Of a stretch of 64,000 nt of DNA, positions 9,216-17,616 are shown one piece after another; position 1 is the first letter of the stretch; each line of letters opens with the position of its first letter. The notes below the pieces were generated by a model that saw only the letters and a program-made list of their open reading frames with translations, made no database searches and had not been told where the DNA came from. The translations under genes were made by a program, and so were the position numbers. Origin of the DNA: M3007 sp041392625. GTDB lineage: Bacteria > Bacteroidota > Bacteroidia > Chitinophagales > Saprospiraceae. Where the stretch lies: positions 27,205 through 91,204 of the forward strand of contig JAWKLR010000014.1 in the NCBI GenBank assembly GCA_041392625.1, given 5' to 3'.

Positions 9216-12200
9216 TTGTCGCCTACAAATTTTAAATTGAAATTCTGCCCTCGTCTTTGGTACCTCCTGCTTCTGGTTTGGATGATACCTGCTCAATTGG
9301 TGGCACAAATGAATAGCATCGAGCTCTTTACCACCGCAGATGGTTTGAGTGGTAAACGAACGATCATTCTCCAACAAGATCACCTGGGTTTTATCTGGCT
9401 TGTCAACGACAACAAACTTCACAGATACGATGGACATACATTTCTGGTATACCCTGGTGTACCGGATGCCCTTCAGGATCGGATCAACGCAACAGAATTA
9501 AAAAACCTGCGTCCCTACCAGGATTCCTTGCTTTTGTTTTTAACACTGGACAAAGCCTTTACATTTAACCCCTGCAATGGATCTTGGAAAGACTTTGATT
9601 TCCCTAAAGTAAATGGAAGCACCTATGAACTCCGGCATTCTCTCCAACTCTCTGAATCCTCAGTTTATTGCTTGATGCAAAAACAAGGAAACCCATTAAA
9701 AAAAGCGTTCTGTTACCTAAATGATGGTGAATTTAGCCCCCCCGTCAGTTTGGATAAACATGAACAAAAACTGAAACGCTTCAAAAACAGCCTCGCTGCC
9801 CCAAACGGTGACATCTACCAGTTTACACCAGACACCCTATGGGGCTTTGATAGTTCAGGTAAACTTACTTCCCAAATTGCCTTACCAAAACGGTTTGCCG
9901 GACAAACAACATATGCTGTAAATTTTGATCGGGACGGACAGCTGATTGCCCAAGCAAACAGCCAGTTGTTTATTTATAATTTTAGTACTAAATCTTGGGG
10001 AGACCACCCGTTCAATCGGTTTGTTTCCCGCAATCAATTTCCTATATATCATTTTAAAGTTCTTAGGGATGGAAGCATCTGGGCTGGAGGCCTGGATGGA
10101 ATGTTGATGAATTACTCGCCAGACCTGGATACGGTATTTGATTTTAAGTCCAACCTGAAAGAACTTGCCCCGTACAACTTCTACATCGGAGGGATATTTG
10201 AAGACCGAAATGGTACACTTTGGATAGACATTCAGATGGGGCTCCTGAAAATTAATCCAAATGCAAATTCATTTGACACCTATTTTTCCAATAAAGGAAA
10301 TGATACAAATCAATTCAGTTTCAGAGGAATCACTGAAAGTCCTGAGGGCATCATCTATGCCAGCTATTACATAGGAGGGGCAACGATTGACCCAAAAACA
10401 AAGCAAGCCCGAAGCGAACAGTTTCCTGTAAAAATGCCCTTTGGGGTCTATATGGATGGCCACAACCTGTGGTTGAATAACGGAGAATATTGGGATATCC
10501 GGGAAAAAAAGCTCCACACAATTAATAGGTCCATTACAAAGGCAGTTTGGGACACAGGGCTTTTTACAAAAGATAAAAAGGGCACCCTGTGGTGGATTTC
10601 CTTTCCAAAGCTATTTTACCTGAAAGAGACTAATTCTGGTCTTGAATGGGAAGAGTTTTTGCAGGTGGATGCCCACCTCCCCCCCGCAATAGATGCATTT
10701 CATGCCGGACAACAAAGTGGCCGCTTGTGGTTTGGTGTTGGGGGAAAATTGATGGCAGTTAGTCCTCCATCCCCAAATATTTCATCATGGGATTTTAAGC
10801 AACTTGGTTATCCAGTGCAGAAAATCATGGCCCTCGAAGAAGACAAAAAAGGGGCCTTATGGATTGGAACCGATATTGGGCTAATATCCTTTGACCCTCA
10901 AACTTCAGTTGTTAAACTGTTTACTGAAAAGGATGGACTCGCCAACAGCCAGGTGTGTGGAATGCTGTCAGAAGGTGATTCCTGCTTGTGGCTCAGCACG
11001 AACAATGGACTTTCCCGTTTTGATATCAGGACCAGCCAATTTATCAACTTCTACAAAGAGGACGGGCTTACCAGTAATGAGTTCAACAGGGCTTCGAGTT
11101 TTAAAGCAAAAGACGGCCGAATGTTCTTTGGAGGCATTAAAGGAATCAATGCCTTTTTCCCGGACCAACTCATGCAAGCCCACCATCAACAAACGGCAGA
11201 TGCAAACCTGGTTCTAAGTTTCTTTGAGCATGTCGACGCAAAACGAGACACATTTGTAAAAGAAATCCATTTCTCTCAAAACCCGACGATTCATCTGTAC
11301 TCCCGGGATCGTTCGTTTACCTTCGAGTTTGCGCTGACAAATTTTGCAAACCCGAAAGCCATACGCTATAGTTACCAGATGTCGGGATACGAAGAATCCT
11401 GGTCATTACCCTCCCAATTTAATTTTGCCCGATACAGCAGTTTGCCAAGCGGCACCTACACCTTTCGCGTGAAGGCACAGGATTTTAAAGGCAACTGGCA
11501 CCCCAAAATGTTGGAAGTCACCGTTATTATGCATCCCCCCTGGTGGGCGCGCTGGTGGGCTTACCTCTTGTATTGTTTGATTTTGGGTTCAATCCTGTTG
11601 ATCTTCCGCAGATATGAATTGAGCAGAAAAGCCCTGGAAACAAACCTGCGCATTGAGCACATGGAAGCCACCAAGCTGAAGGAGTTAGACCATTTCAAAA
11701 GTCAGTTATACACCAATCTTACACACGAGTTCCGAACCCCATTGACTGTCATTCTCGGAATGACCAAACAAATCAAGGAAAATCCGCAAAAACACCTGGG
11801 CGAAGGACTGCAACTGATAGAGTCCAACAGCCTAAGCTTGCTCAACCTGATTAATCAACTACTGGATTTATCCAAACTGGAAAACCAGTCCTTCCAACTC
11901 CATCCGTTTCAGGGCGATATTGTACAATACTTGCGCTATGTTGTAGAGTCATTTCAAACCTATGCAAACGGACAAAACCTATCCCTTCGGTTTGTCTCAG
12001 GAACGGAATCATTTTTGATGGACTTTGATCCGGAAGCACTTAAACAGGTGGCTACTAACCTCCTCTCAAATGCGATTAAATTTACTCCTTCCGGGGGCGA
12101 AATCCTGGTGCGTACCTACCTAAAAGAAAATCAGTTTGGCCTGGATGTATCGGACACTGGCATTGGTATCGAGGCGGATAAACTGCCGCATATTTTTGAT

Positions 12201-13250
12201 CGTTTTTACCAGGCAGACTCATCGCATACTCGAAAAATAGGGGGAACAGGAATAGGCCTGGCACATACGCGTCAACTCATCCGGGTAATGAACGGGAGCA
12301 TCCAGGTAGAAAGCGAGCCAGGCAGCGGCACCTGCGTTTCAATCAGCCTGCCTATCCAAAACAAAGAACAGCCCCTTCCACAGGAATTCTCCCCTGAACC
12401 CTTTTATCCAAAACCAGTCCCCCAAAATGAGCCAGTAATATATACCAACCATGCGGACGCATTTGGAAATGGGAACGGCCAGGATCGACCAAGCATATTG
12501 ATTATTGAAGACAATCCCGATGTAGTTATTTACCTGAAGTCCTGCCTTGATGAACTCTACGAAATTGATGTGGCACTCAATGGAGAAATAGGAGTCGAAA
12601 AAGCAATTCAACACATCCCGGATTTAATCATTAGTGACCTTATGATGCCGGGGAAAGACGGATTTGAAGTCTGTGCAGAACTGAAGCAAGATATCCGTAC
12701 CAGCCATATTCCGATTATCCTCCTGACTGCTAAAGCGACGAAGCCAGCGCGAATCAGTGGTCTGCGCCATGGAGCAGATGCATACCTGATCAAACCTTTT
12801 GACAAAGAAGAGCTGTTGGTGCGGTTAGAAATGTTGATAAAAAAACAACAAAGCATTATCCAATACCTTTCAAGCCGACATGCACAATCATTTAACTCCG
12901 AACATCCGGCAACAGGTGATGCCATCCTGAAAGAAGAAGAGGCGTTTATTCAAAAGGTAACATCCATCGTTGCTGAGAATTTTGGCGACGAAGATTTTGT
13001 CCTGCCGCAACTCTGTCAAAAAGTTGGCATGAGCAGGTCGCAACTATTTAGAAAAATGAAGGCACTCATGGGCACTTCGCCTTCCGAATTTATTCGATCC
13101 TATCGCTTAAGTCACGCCAAAAAACTCCTTGAGACCGGAAACATCACTGTCTCCGAAGCGGCGTGGCAGGTTGGTTATAAAGACCTGGCGCATTTTTCAA
13201 AATCGTATCAGGAAAAATTCGGGTTCCCACCAAGAACAACCCACAAGTAA
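9216..13250 (+). CDS. Hybrid two-component system regulator (sensor kinase, receiver and AraC-type output)
   Basis: A 1344-aa one-protein signalling system. Residues 1-31 are a signal peptide. Residues about 35-690 form two periplasmic regulator propellers (repeats such as DHLGFIWLVNDNKLHRYDG and KKGALWIGTDIGLISFDP). A Y_Y_Y domain follows (YSYQMSGYEESWS), then a membrane segment near 775-795. The HisKA box has His837 (THEFRTPL), then HATPase motifs NAIKFTP, DTGIGI and GTGIGLAHT. A receiver domain follows with Asp1141 (IISDLMMPGKDGF), then an AraC-type HTH (about 1250-1344). The start is TTG; the next internal ATG would remove the signal peptide. HTCS genes usually control an adjacent locus, here possibly the toxin-like genes downstream. 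Confidence 0.93.
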   Translation: MSPTNFKLKFCPRLWYLLLLVWMIPAQLVAQMNSIELFTTADGLSGKRTIILQQDHLGFIWLVNDNKLHRYDGHTFLVYPGVPDALQDRINATELKNLRPYQDSLLLFLTLDKAFTFNPCNGSWKDFDFPKVNGSTYELRHSLQLSESSVYCLMQKQGNPLKKAFCYLNDGEFSPPVSLDKHEQKLKRFKNSLAAPNGDIYQFTPDTLWGFDSSGKLTSQIALPKRFAGQTTYAVNFDRDGQLIAQANSQLFIYNFSTKSWGDHPFNRFVSRNQFPIYHFKVLRDGSIWAGGLDGMLMNYSPDLDTVFDFKSNLKELAPYNFYIGGIFEDRNGTLWIDIQMGLLKINPNANSFDTYFSNKGNDTNQFSFRGITESPEGIIYASYYIGGATIDPKTKQARSEQFPVKMPFGVYMDGHNLWLNNGEYWDIREKKLHTINRSITKAVWDTGLFTKDKKGTLWWISFPKLFYLKETNSGLEWEEFLQVDAHLPPAIDAFHAGQQSGRLWFGVGGKLMAVSPPSPNISSWDFKQLGYPVQKIMALEEDKKGALWIGTDIGLISFDPQTSVVKLFTEKDGLANSQVCGMLSEGDSCLWLSTNNGLSRFDIRTSQFINFYKEDGLTSNEFNRASSFKAKDGRMFFGGIKGINAFFPDQLMQAHHQQTADANLVLSFFEHVDAKRDTFVKEIHFSQNPTIHLYSRDRSFTFEFALTNFANPKAIRYSYQMSGYEESWSLPSQFNFARYSSLPSGTYTFRVKAQDFKGNWHPKMLEVTVIMHPPWWARWWAYLLYCLILGSILLIFRRYELSRKALETNLRIEHMEATKLKELDHFKSQLYTNLTHEFRTPLTVILGMTKQIKENPQKHLGEGLQLIESNSLSLLNLINQLLDLSKLENQSFQLHPFQGDIVQYLRYVVESFQTYANGQNLSLRFVSGTESFLMDFDPEALKQVATNLLSNAIKFTPSGGEILVRTYLKENQFGLDVSDTGIGIEADKLPHIFDRFYQADSSHTRKIGGTGIGLAHTRQLIRVMNGSIQVESEPGSGTCVSISLPIQNKEQPLPQEFSPEPFYPKPVPQNEPVIYTNHADAFGNGNGQDRPSILIIEDNPDVVIYLKSCLDELYEIDVALNGEIGVEKAIQHIPDLIISDLMMPGKDGFEVCAELKQDIRTSHIPIILLTAKATKPARISGLRHGADAYLIKPFDKEELLVRLEMLIKKQQSIIQYLSSRHAQSFNSEHPATGDAILKEEEAFIQKVTSIVAENFGDEDFVLPQLCQKVGMSRSQLFRKMKALMGTSPSEFIRSYRLSHAKKLLETGNITVSEAAWQVGYKDLAHFSKSYQEKFGFPPRTTHK

Positions 13251-13273
13251 CTGATTTTCAAAATTTTATATCA

Positions 13274-13307
13274 TTTGTCAATTCGTCACATGCAACGGAT
13301 TGACAAA
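13274..13307. promoter_or_regulatory. Inverted repeat TTTGTCAAT ... ATTGACAAA upstream of the toxin-like locus
   Basis: A perfect 9-bp inverted repeat with a 16-base spacer in the 170-base gap between the HTCS stop and the 109-aa gene. It could be an operator for the AraC-type output domain or a weak terminator of the regulator gene. Confidence 0.45.
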
Positions 13308-13422
13308 TATTGCTTTGCATTTTACAACGATAATGCAAGTTGTTGGGACGTGTAGACAAGGCATCTTGGGTATGCAGGGGACACCTTTGCAACATCACTA
13401 ATTCATTAAAACATTTTTTATT

Positions 13423-13752
13423 ATGCCTATTACAAAAGTTGGAAAAATCAGCCTTAAAAATTCCGGAGGCTTTGTAGCAAAAATGCAACTCGCTTACATC
13501 AACGACGATGGAGAAAAAGTCTACACAGGAAAATCAGGTGATGTCACGCTTGGCTTTACAAAGGAGGTTGACCCAGGAGACATGGGAGTTCCTACCGGAT
13601 CAAACATTTACCTCAAAGCCATTGTCGTTGCTGGATTCGACAAGGAGGCCAACAAAATGTTCGTGTACGAGAAGGGCAATACCACCGTTGCAAAATTCAT
13701 GATCAGCGGAACCACCCTGAGCAACGATATGGGCTTCCTTGGAACGGAATAA
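13423..13752 (+). CDS. Small beta-rich protein, possible cytolysin-domain-like partner
   Basis: A 109-aa protein without signal peptide, predicted to be all-beta. The N-terminal stretch KISLKNSGGFVAKMQLAY resembles the start of the C-terminal beta-sandwich of cholesterol-dependent cytolysins (an Asn/His-Ser-Gly-x-Tyr/Phe-Val-Ala pattern), but the Trp-rich tip loop of those toxins is missing. The resemblance is therefore only suggestive. It lies directly upstream of an aerolysin-like gene, with a stem-loop between them, and downstream of the HTCS regulator. A plausible role is a membrane- or glycan-binding partner or chaperone of the pore former; this is inference. Confidence 0.55.
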   Translation: MPITKVGKISLKNSGGFVAKMQLAYINDDGEKVYTGKSGDVTLGFTKEVDPGDMGVPTGSNIYLKAIVVAGFDKEANKMFVYEKGNTTVAKFMISGTTLSNDMGFLGTE

Positions 13753-13777
13753 AACCCTACACCTCCTCCTAAGGAAC

Positions 13778-13809
13778 TGTACGCACCTTGCCAAAACGAG
13801 GTGCGTACA
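13778..13809 (+). terminator. Stem-loop between the two toxin-locus genes
   Basis: A perfect 11-bp stem (TGTACGCACCT and AGGTGCGTACA) with a 10-base loop. No T-tract follows. It may be a partial terminator or an mRNA-stabilising or processing element. Confidence 0.55.
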
Positions 13810-13853
13810 AATCCAGCAACTTGTTCTTCAAAAGATTTAAAAATCAAACCTAT

Positions 13854-14714
13854 ATGTCAACGAAATTAAGTTATCTAAAATACCAGGATTTAGCAGGAAT
13901 TCTTTCTGACGCCTGGCAAAACCAATTGGGCACCGAAATGGACCCTGCAGATGGTCAGTGGTTTTCAAATGGCCCACAAAACAACGGAGGGCTCTATGGA
14001 AACCTGCAAGACAAACTGAACACAGAAGTCATCTTTACCAAAACGGGCAATGAAGTCCGGCTAAATAAAACACCACAAGTTGCCGACTCAGCCATACTGG
14101 ATAACCGGGATGGCAAATCGCCAACAGGAAGTTTCAATCTGTCGAAGGCCAAAAGCACCATCTCTGCAAGCTCAAAAACCGAGACAACCTCACTCCTGAC
14201 CAGCGCCGGGGTCTCTGTTGAAGGTGAAGGTGGTATCCCATTTTTTGGAAAGGTAAAAACCACGGTCAGTTTCAGGGTAGATGTTGGGCAAACATGGTCC
14301 AATTCCAGCAGCCAGTCCAACGGCCAGACAACTACCTCCCAGCTAAGCGTCGATATGAATGTGCCAGCAGGAAAGGTGTACAAAACCATCCTGACCTACG
14401 ACGAAGCTGAAATTGAAATGCCTTACGAGTGCAGAATTATTTTGAAGGGCAATTCTGTTGCAAACTTCAGATCAAAGGTAAACGGTAAAAATGTGCATAC
14501 CGCAACTGCCGGCGAACTCTGCAAATGGATCAATGAGTACAATTCCGCGGGGGAAGACTCTCACCGATTCCGTCAGGACCCGGACAATCCCGACCAGGGA
14601 TATGTTTCCATCAAAGGCGTGTTGAAAGCCAAACAAAATGGCAATTACCTCGCACGAACAGAAGATGTGACAGACAGCCTCAAACCACAGGTCATCGAGA
14701 CAAAAGCGGTTTAA
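13854..14714 (+). CDS. Aerolysin/ETX-MTX2-like pore-forming protein
   Basis: A 286-aa protein with the hallmarks of the ETX/MTX2 (epsilon-toxin/hydralysin) beta-pore family. Long strands rich in alternating Ser and Thr (TISASSKTETTSLLTSAGVS) are followed by a Gly-rich segment, then VKTTVSFRVDVGQTWSNSSS, QTTTSQLSVDMNVPAGKVYK and the usual closing PYECRIILKG. In the family the Ser/Thr-rich hairpin inserts into the target membrane after oligomerisation. There is no signal peptide, so export would need lysis or a non-Sec route, or the protein acts inside the cell. ATG 13854 is chosen because the extended upstream ORF runs through the stem-loop. A C-terminal tail of about 60 residues (from ATAGELCKWINEYN) is not recognised. 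Confidence 0.72.
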   Translation: MSTKLSYLKYQDLAGILSDAWQNQLGTEMDPADGQWFSNGPQNNGGLYGNLQDKLNTEVIFTKTGNEVRLNKTPQVADSAILDNRDGKSPTGSFNLSKAKSTISASSKTETTSLLTSAGVSVEGEGGIPFFGKVKTTVSFRVDVGQTWSNSSSQSNGQTTTSQLSVDMNVPAGKVYKTILTYDEAEIEMPYECRIILKGNSVANFRSKVNGKNVHTATAGELCKWINEYNSAGEDSHRFRQDPDNPDQGYVSIKGVLKAKQNGNYLARTEDVTDSLKPQVIETKAV

Positions 14715-14723
14715 AGCCCACCC

Positions 14724-14753
14724 GTGTATGCAGTCGAAACCGGCTGCATACAC
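14724..14753 (+). terminator. Stem-loop after the pore-forming protein gene
   Basis: A perfect 10-bp stem (GTGTATGCAG and CTGCATACAC) with a 10-base loop, 9 bases after the stop codon. It has no strong T-tract. It mirrors the stem-loop after the preceding gene in position and size. Confidence 0.55.
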
Positions 14754-14819
14754 CCTTTGCTTTCCCTACCCGACACAAGCTGTCTGGATCAATTTCAAAC
14801 ATCAATTCAAACTGCACCA

Positions 14820-16655
14820 ATGAAAAAGTCAGGACTTCTTTTCGCGCTGTTCTTTAGCATCACTGTATTAAGTGCACAAACACCATCCGGAGACAGTCTT
14901 ACAACCTCCTCCAACGATTCTGCACACCTTGCTGATTTATTGAAAAAATCTGCACTGATCCAACAACTCAGCGAACTCAACGCCCGGGAAGAATATAAAC
15001 GGAAAGCATTGGAAGATCAATTGCGGGAAATTAACCGGCAGGATTCACTCTATTATCTTGCTATGCAAACGGAAATTGACTCACTCAAAAAGTCAGCGGT
15101 CGGATATCCTATTGTATCCCCTTCCGGAGACACCCTGTTCTCCATCTTTTGCAGAACAGGTAACCTTAGTGCAAAGGAACGGGCTGAACTTGTTGGCAAG
15201 CGCCTGAATTCCATTTATGCCGATACCTTTTCAGTAGCCGATACCATCTCGTTGGTTGCTAGTGGGGATTTGATCCATATTCAATTCAAGGACCAAACGA
15301 TCATGAGCATTACCGAATACGATGCCATGTGGTTTGAGAAGCCACAGATTGATCTTGCAAACTCGTATTATTCCCGGATTCAGTCCGACCGAACGCTGTA
15401 CCTGAAAGATTCGGGGAATTTCTTTTCAAGAAAAAATCTGGGCTACGCCTTTTTGATTTTGATTCTCCAGATTGTATTAATCCGATTGGTCAACTACTTT
15501 TTTAAAAACAAAGTCGATAAATACATCCTGAGCCAAAGAAACAAGGCGCTCAAAGGCATCACATTCAAGGGGTATAAATTGTTTGATGAAGAAAAGGAAA
15601 TCAAGGCCTTTTTATTGGGATCCAAAACTATTCGCCGGTTCATCAACCTGATCCAGTTGTACATTACCATTCCTCTGCTTTTTAGCATTTTTCCGCCAAC
15701 CAGAAGACTGGCAGAAACCCTGTTCAATTACGTAAAAGTACCTGCCTTAAGAATTGGAAGCGCCATTGTTGATTTCATCCCAAATATCTTTACAATCGCG
15801 ATCATCATCATCCTCGCACGGTATCTCGTGCGGTTTTTAAAATACATTACAGATGAAATTGCCAGCGAGAACCTCAAAATAAAAGGGTTTTACCCCGATT
15901 GGGCGGCACCAACCTTTGGCATCTCAAGATTCTTTGTACTGGCATTTATGTTCATTGCAATCTTCCCCTTTTTGCCCGGAGCGAATTCCCCTGTCTTTCA
16001 GGGAGTATCCGTTTTTCTTGGCATTGTATTTTCCCTGGGGTCTACCTCCGTTATCAGCAATTTGGTTGCCGGGCTTGTGCTTACCTACATGCGCCCTTTT
16101 AACAATGGAGATCGGATTAAGATTGGAGAACTCGTGGGAGATGTAGTAGAAAAAACTGCATTTGTAACCCGAATCAAAACCAGCAAAAATGAGTTCATAA
16201 CCCTCCCAAATTCCAATGTGATGTCATCCAATGTGGTCAATTTCAATACCAGCAATACCACAGAAGGAATCATTCTACATACCACAGTAACAATCGGGTA
16301 CGATGTTCCCTGGAAACAAGTACACGAACTCCTGATTGATGCAGCTCTGAAAACGAACCTCGTGCTCAACAAGCCCAAGCCATTTGTTCTACAGACAAGC
16401 CTGGATGATTTTTATGTATCCTACCAATTGAATGTGTACTCAAAAGACCCCAACAAGCAGGCGGGAATTTACTCCGAGTTGCATCAAAACATTCAGGATG
16501 CATTCAACCAGGGTGGTGTAGAAATCCTATCGCCACACTACCGGGCACAACGAGATGGAAACATGACCACCACCCCCGCGAATTACCTTCCAGCAGATTA
16601 TGAAGCCCCTCATTTCAGATTTGGCAGCATAAACCAGGTTGTCGGCCAACCATAA
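14820..16655 (+). CDS. MscS-family mechanosensitive ion channel with exported N-terminal domain
   Basis: A 611-aa protein. The start at 14820 gives a signal peptide (residues 1-19, ending VLSA), whereas the longer frame would run through the stem-loop upstream. An N-terminal periplasmic, partly coiled-coil region (about 40-190) precedes several membrane segments between about 210 and 420. The MscS pore helix and beta domain follow: GIVFSLGSTSVISNLVAGLVLTY-like pore residues rich in Gly, Ala and Ser, then MRPFNNGDRIKIGELVGDV and TLPNSNVMSSNVVNF, both family hallmarks. It opens under membrane tension to release solutes. Its place after a pore-forming protein suggests osmotic protection, but that is inference. 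Confidence 0.9.
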   Translation: MKKSGLLFALFFSITVLSAQTPSGDSLTTSSNDSAHLADLLKKSALIQQLSELNAREEYKRKALEDQLREINRQDSLYYLAMQTEIDSLKKSAVGYPIVSPSGDTLFSIFCRTGNLSAKERAELVGKRLNSIYADTFSVADTISLVASGDLIHIQFKDQTIMSITEYDAMWFEKPQIDLANSYYSRIQSDRTLYLKDSGNFFSRKNLGYAFLILILQIVLIRLVNYFFKNKVDKYILSQRNKALKGITFKGYKLFDEEKEIKAFLLGSKTIRRFINLIQLYITIPLLFSIFPPTRRLAETLFNYVKVPALRIGSAIVDFIPNIFTIAIIIILARYLVRFLKYITDEIASENLKIKGFYPDWAAPTFGISRFFVLAFMFIAIFPFLPGANSPVFQGVSVFLGIVFSLGSTSVISNLVAGLVLTYMRPFNNGDRIKIGELVGDVVEKTAFVTRIKTSKNEFITLPNSNVMSSNVVNFNTSNTTEGIILHTTVTIGYDVPWKQVHELLIDAALKTNLVLNKPKPFVLQTSLDDFYVSYQLNVYSKDPNKQAGIYSELHQNIQDAFNQGGVEILSPHYRAQRDGNMTTTPANYLPADYEAPHFRFGSINQVVGQP

Positions 16656-16669
16656 TACCCCTAAAATAA

Positions 16670-16710
16670 ACTGCCCGGGCTTCATTCATTTTGAATAAAG
16701 TCCGGGCAGT
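16670..16710. terminator. Terminator between convergent mscS-like and DUF4249 genes
   Basis: A 13-bp stem (ACTGCCCGGGCTT against AAGTCCGGGCAGT, one mismatch) followed by ATTTTTAA on the plus strand. It lies between two stop codons of convergent genes. Confidence 0.8.
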
Positions 16711-16733
16711 ATTTTTAACCAATCAAGCGCTCA

Positions 16734-17573
16734 CTAACGCTGGATTATCGTCGTATCCCTGTCGTACACCAGGCTGGTAAATATCCCCAGCGGGTTTGCC
16801 GAGCCCTGTACGTTGCTTTTAATCGGAGACGGTTGAGCAAATGGATTGCCATTGCCCGCAACAGCCAACTGAACGCTCTCCACATAGTCGTAGTATGGCT
16901 TTTCGATATGACAAATAGTATTGAATACGGTATCGCCCTCCAGCAATTCATACCCTGTACCAAAAGCAAATAGTTCAGTGGTTGAAAAACGATCCGTTAC
17001 TAAAAAGTCTTGCTCTGGAAAGGAGTCCAAACTGGCATAATTCAGCAAACGGCGGTAGTAATTTTCTGTACCTCGATCGTCCGTAATGTAGGTCAGCATA
17101 CGCGCCAGGGTGTCATTGGTTTCACTCCATTCTACCTTGATGCTATCAATCGGAACGGGTGTCATCATCACCGTTTGGCCATTGATTTGGCTGCCATCGG
17201 GCAAGGTAATTTCCAGCGTATATTGAATTCCAGGAGTTGCAGGCACCACACGGGTACCGGTGTAATTGAAAATCTTCAAGGGGCTGGGATCAAACGAAAG
17301 GATGTTTTCCAGGATCTCTGTTTCTCCATTGAAGCTAATTTTCACCTCAGCGCCATCATACAAGGTATTTTCAATAAAATTTGAGTCGAGGTTGAGGTCT
17401 GAAAAGAATGGATAACTCCTCGTCAGCAAAAGGCGGAATGGTTTACCAGGTTCCAGGTAGCACTCTACCACAGGCTGGGTTTCATATACCGGTAAATCAA
17501 TTTCCACGTCTTTGGTCAGATTGCAGGAACCCAAAAGAAAAAGCAATGGGATGCTATATAATATGGTCTTCAT
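16734..17573 (-). CDS. DUF4249-family lipoprotein
   Basis: A 279-aa lipoprotein. The start at 17573 gives a short signal with lipobox LLGSC and Cys17 as the lipid anchor; a longer in-frame reading upstream has no signal. Typical DUF4249 features are the opening DVEIDLPVYETQPVVECYLEPG segment, a GxxVKISFNGE-like strand and a tail ending in the YDRDTTI region. The gene lies 43 bases after the TonB-dependent receptor gene on the same strand. This pairing is common in Bacteroidota, where the lipoprotein is thought to cooperate with the receptor at the outer membrane. The substrate is unknown. Confidence 0.85.
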   Translation of the reverse strand: MKTILYSIPLLFLLGSCNLTKDVEIDLPVYETQPVVECYLEPGKPFRLLLTRSYPFFSDLNLDSNFIENTLYDGAEVKISFNGETEILENILSFDPSPLKIFNYTGTRVVPATPGIQYTLEITLPDGSQINGQTVMMTPVPIDSIKVEWSETNDTLARMLTYITDDRGTENYYRRLLNYASLDSFPEQDFLVTDRFSTTELFAFGTGYELLEGDTVFNTICHIEKPYYDYVESVQLAVAGNGNPFAQPSPIKSNVQGSANPLGIFTSLVYDRDTTIIQR

Positions 17574-17616
17574 GACAATTATTTTTAAATGTGTTTTTTG
17601 AACAATTGGACAGGAA

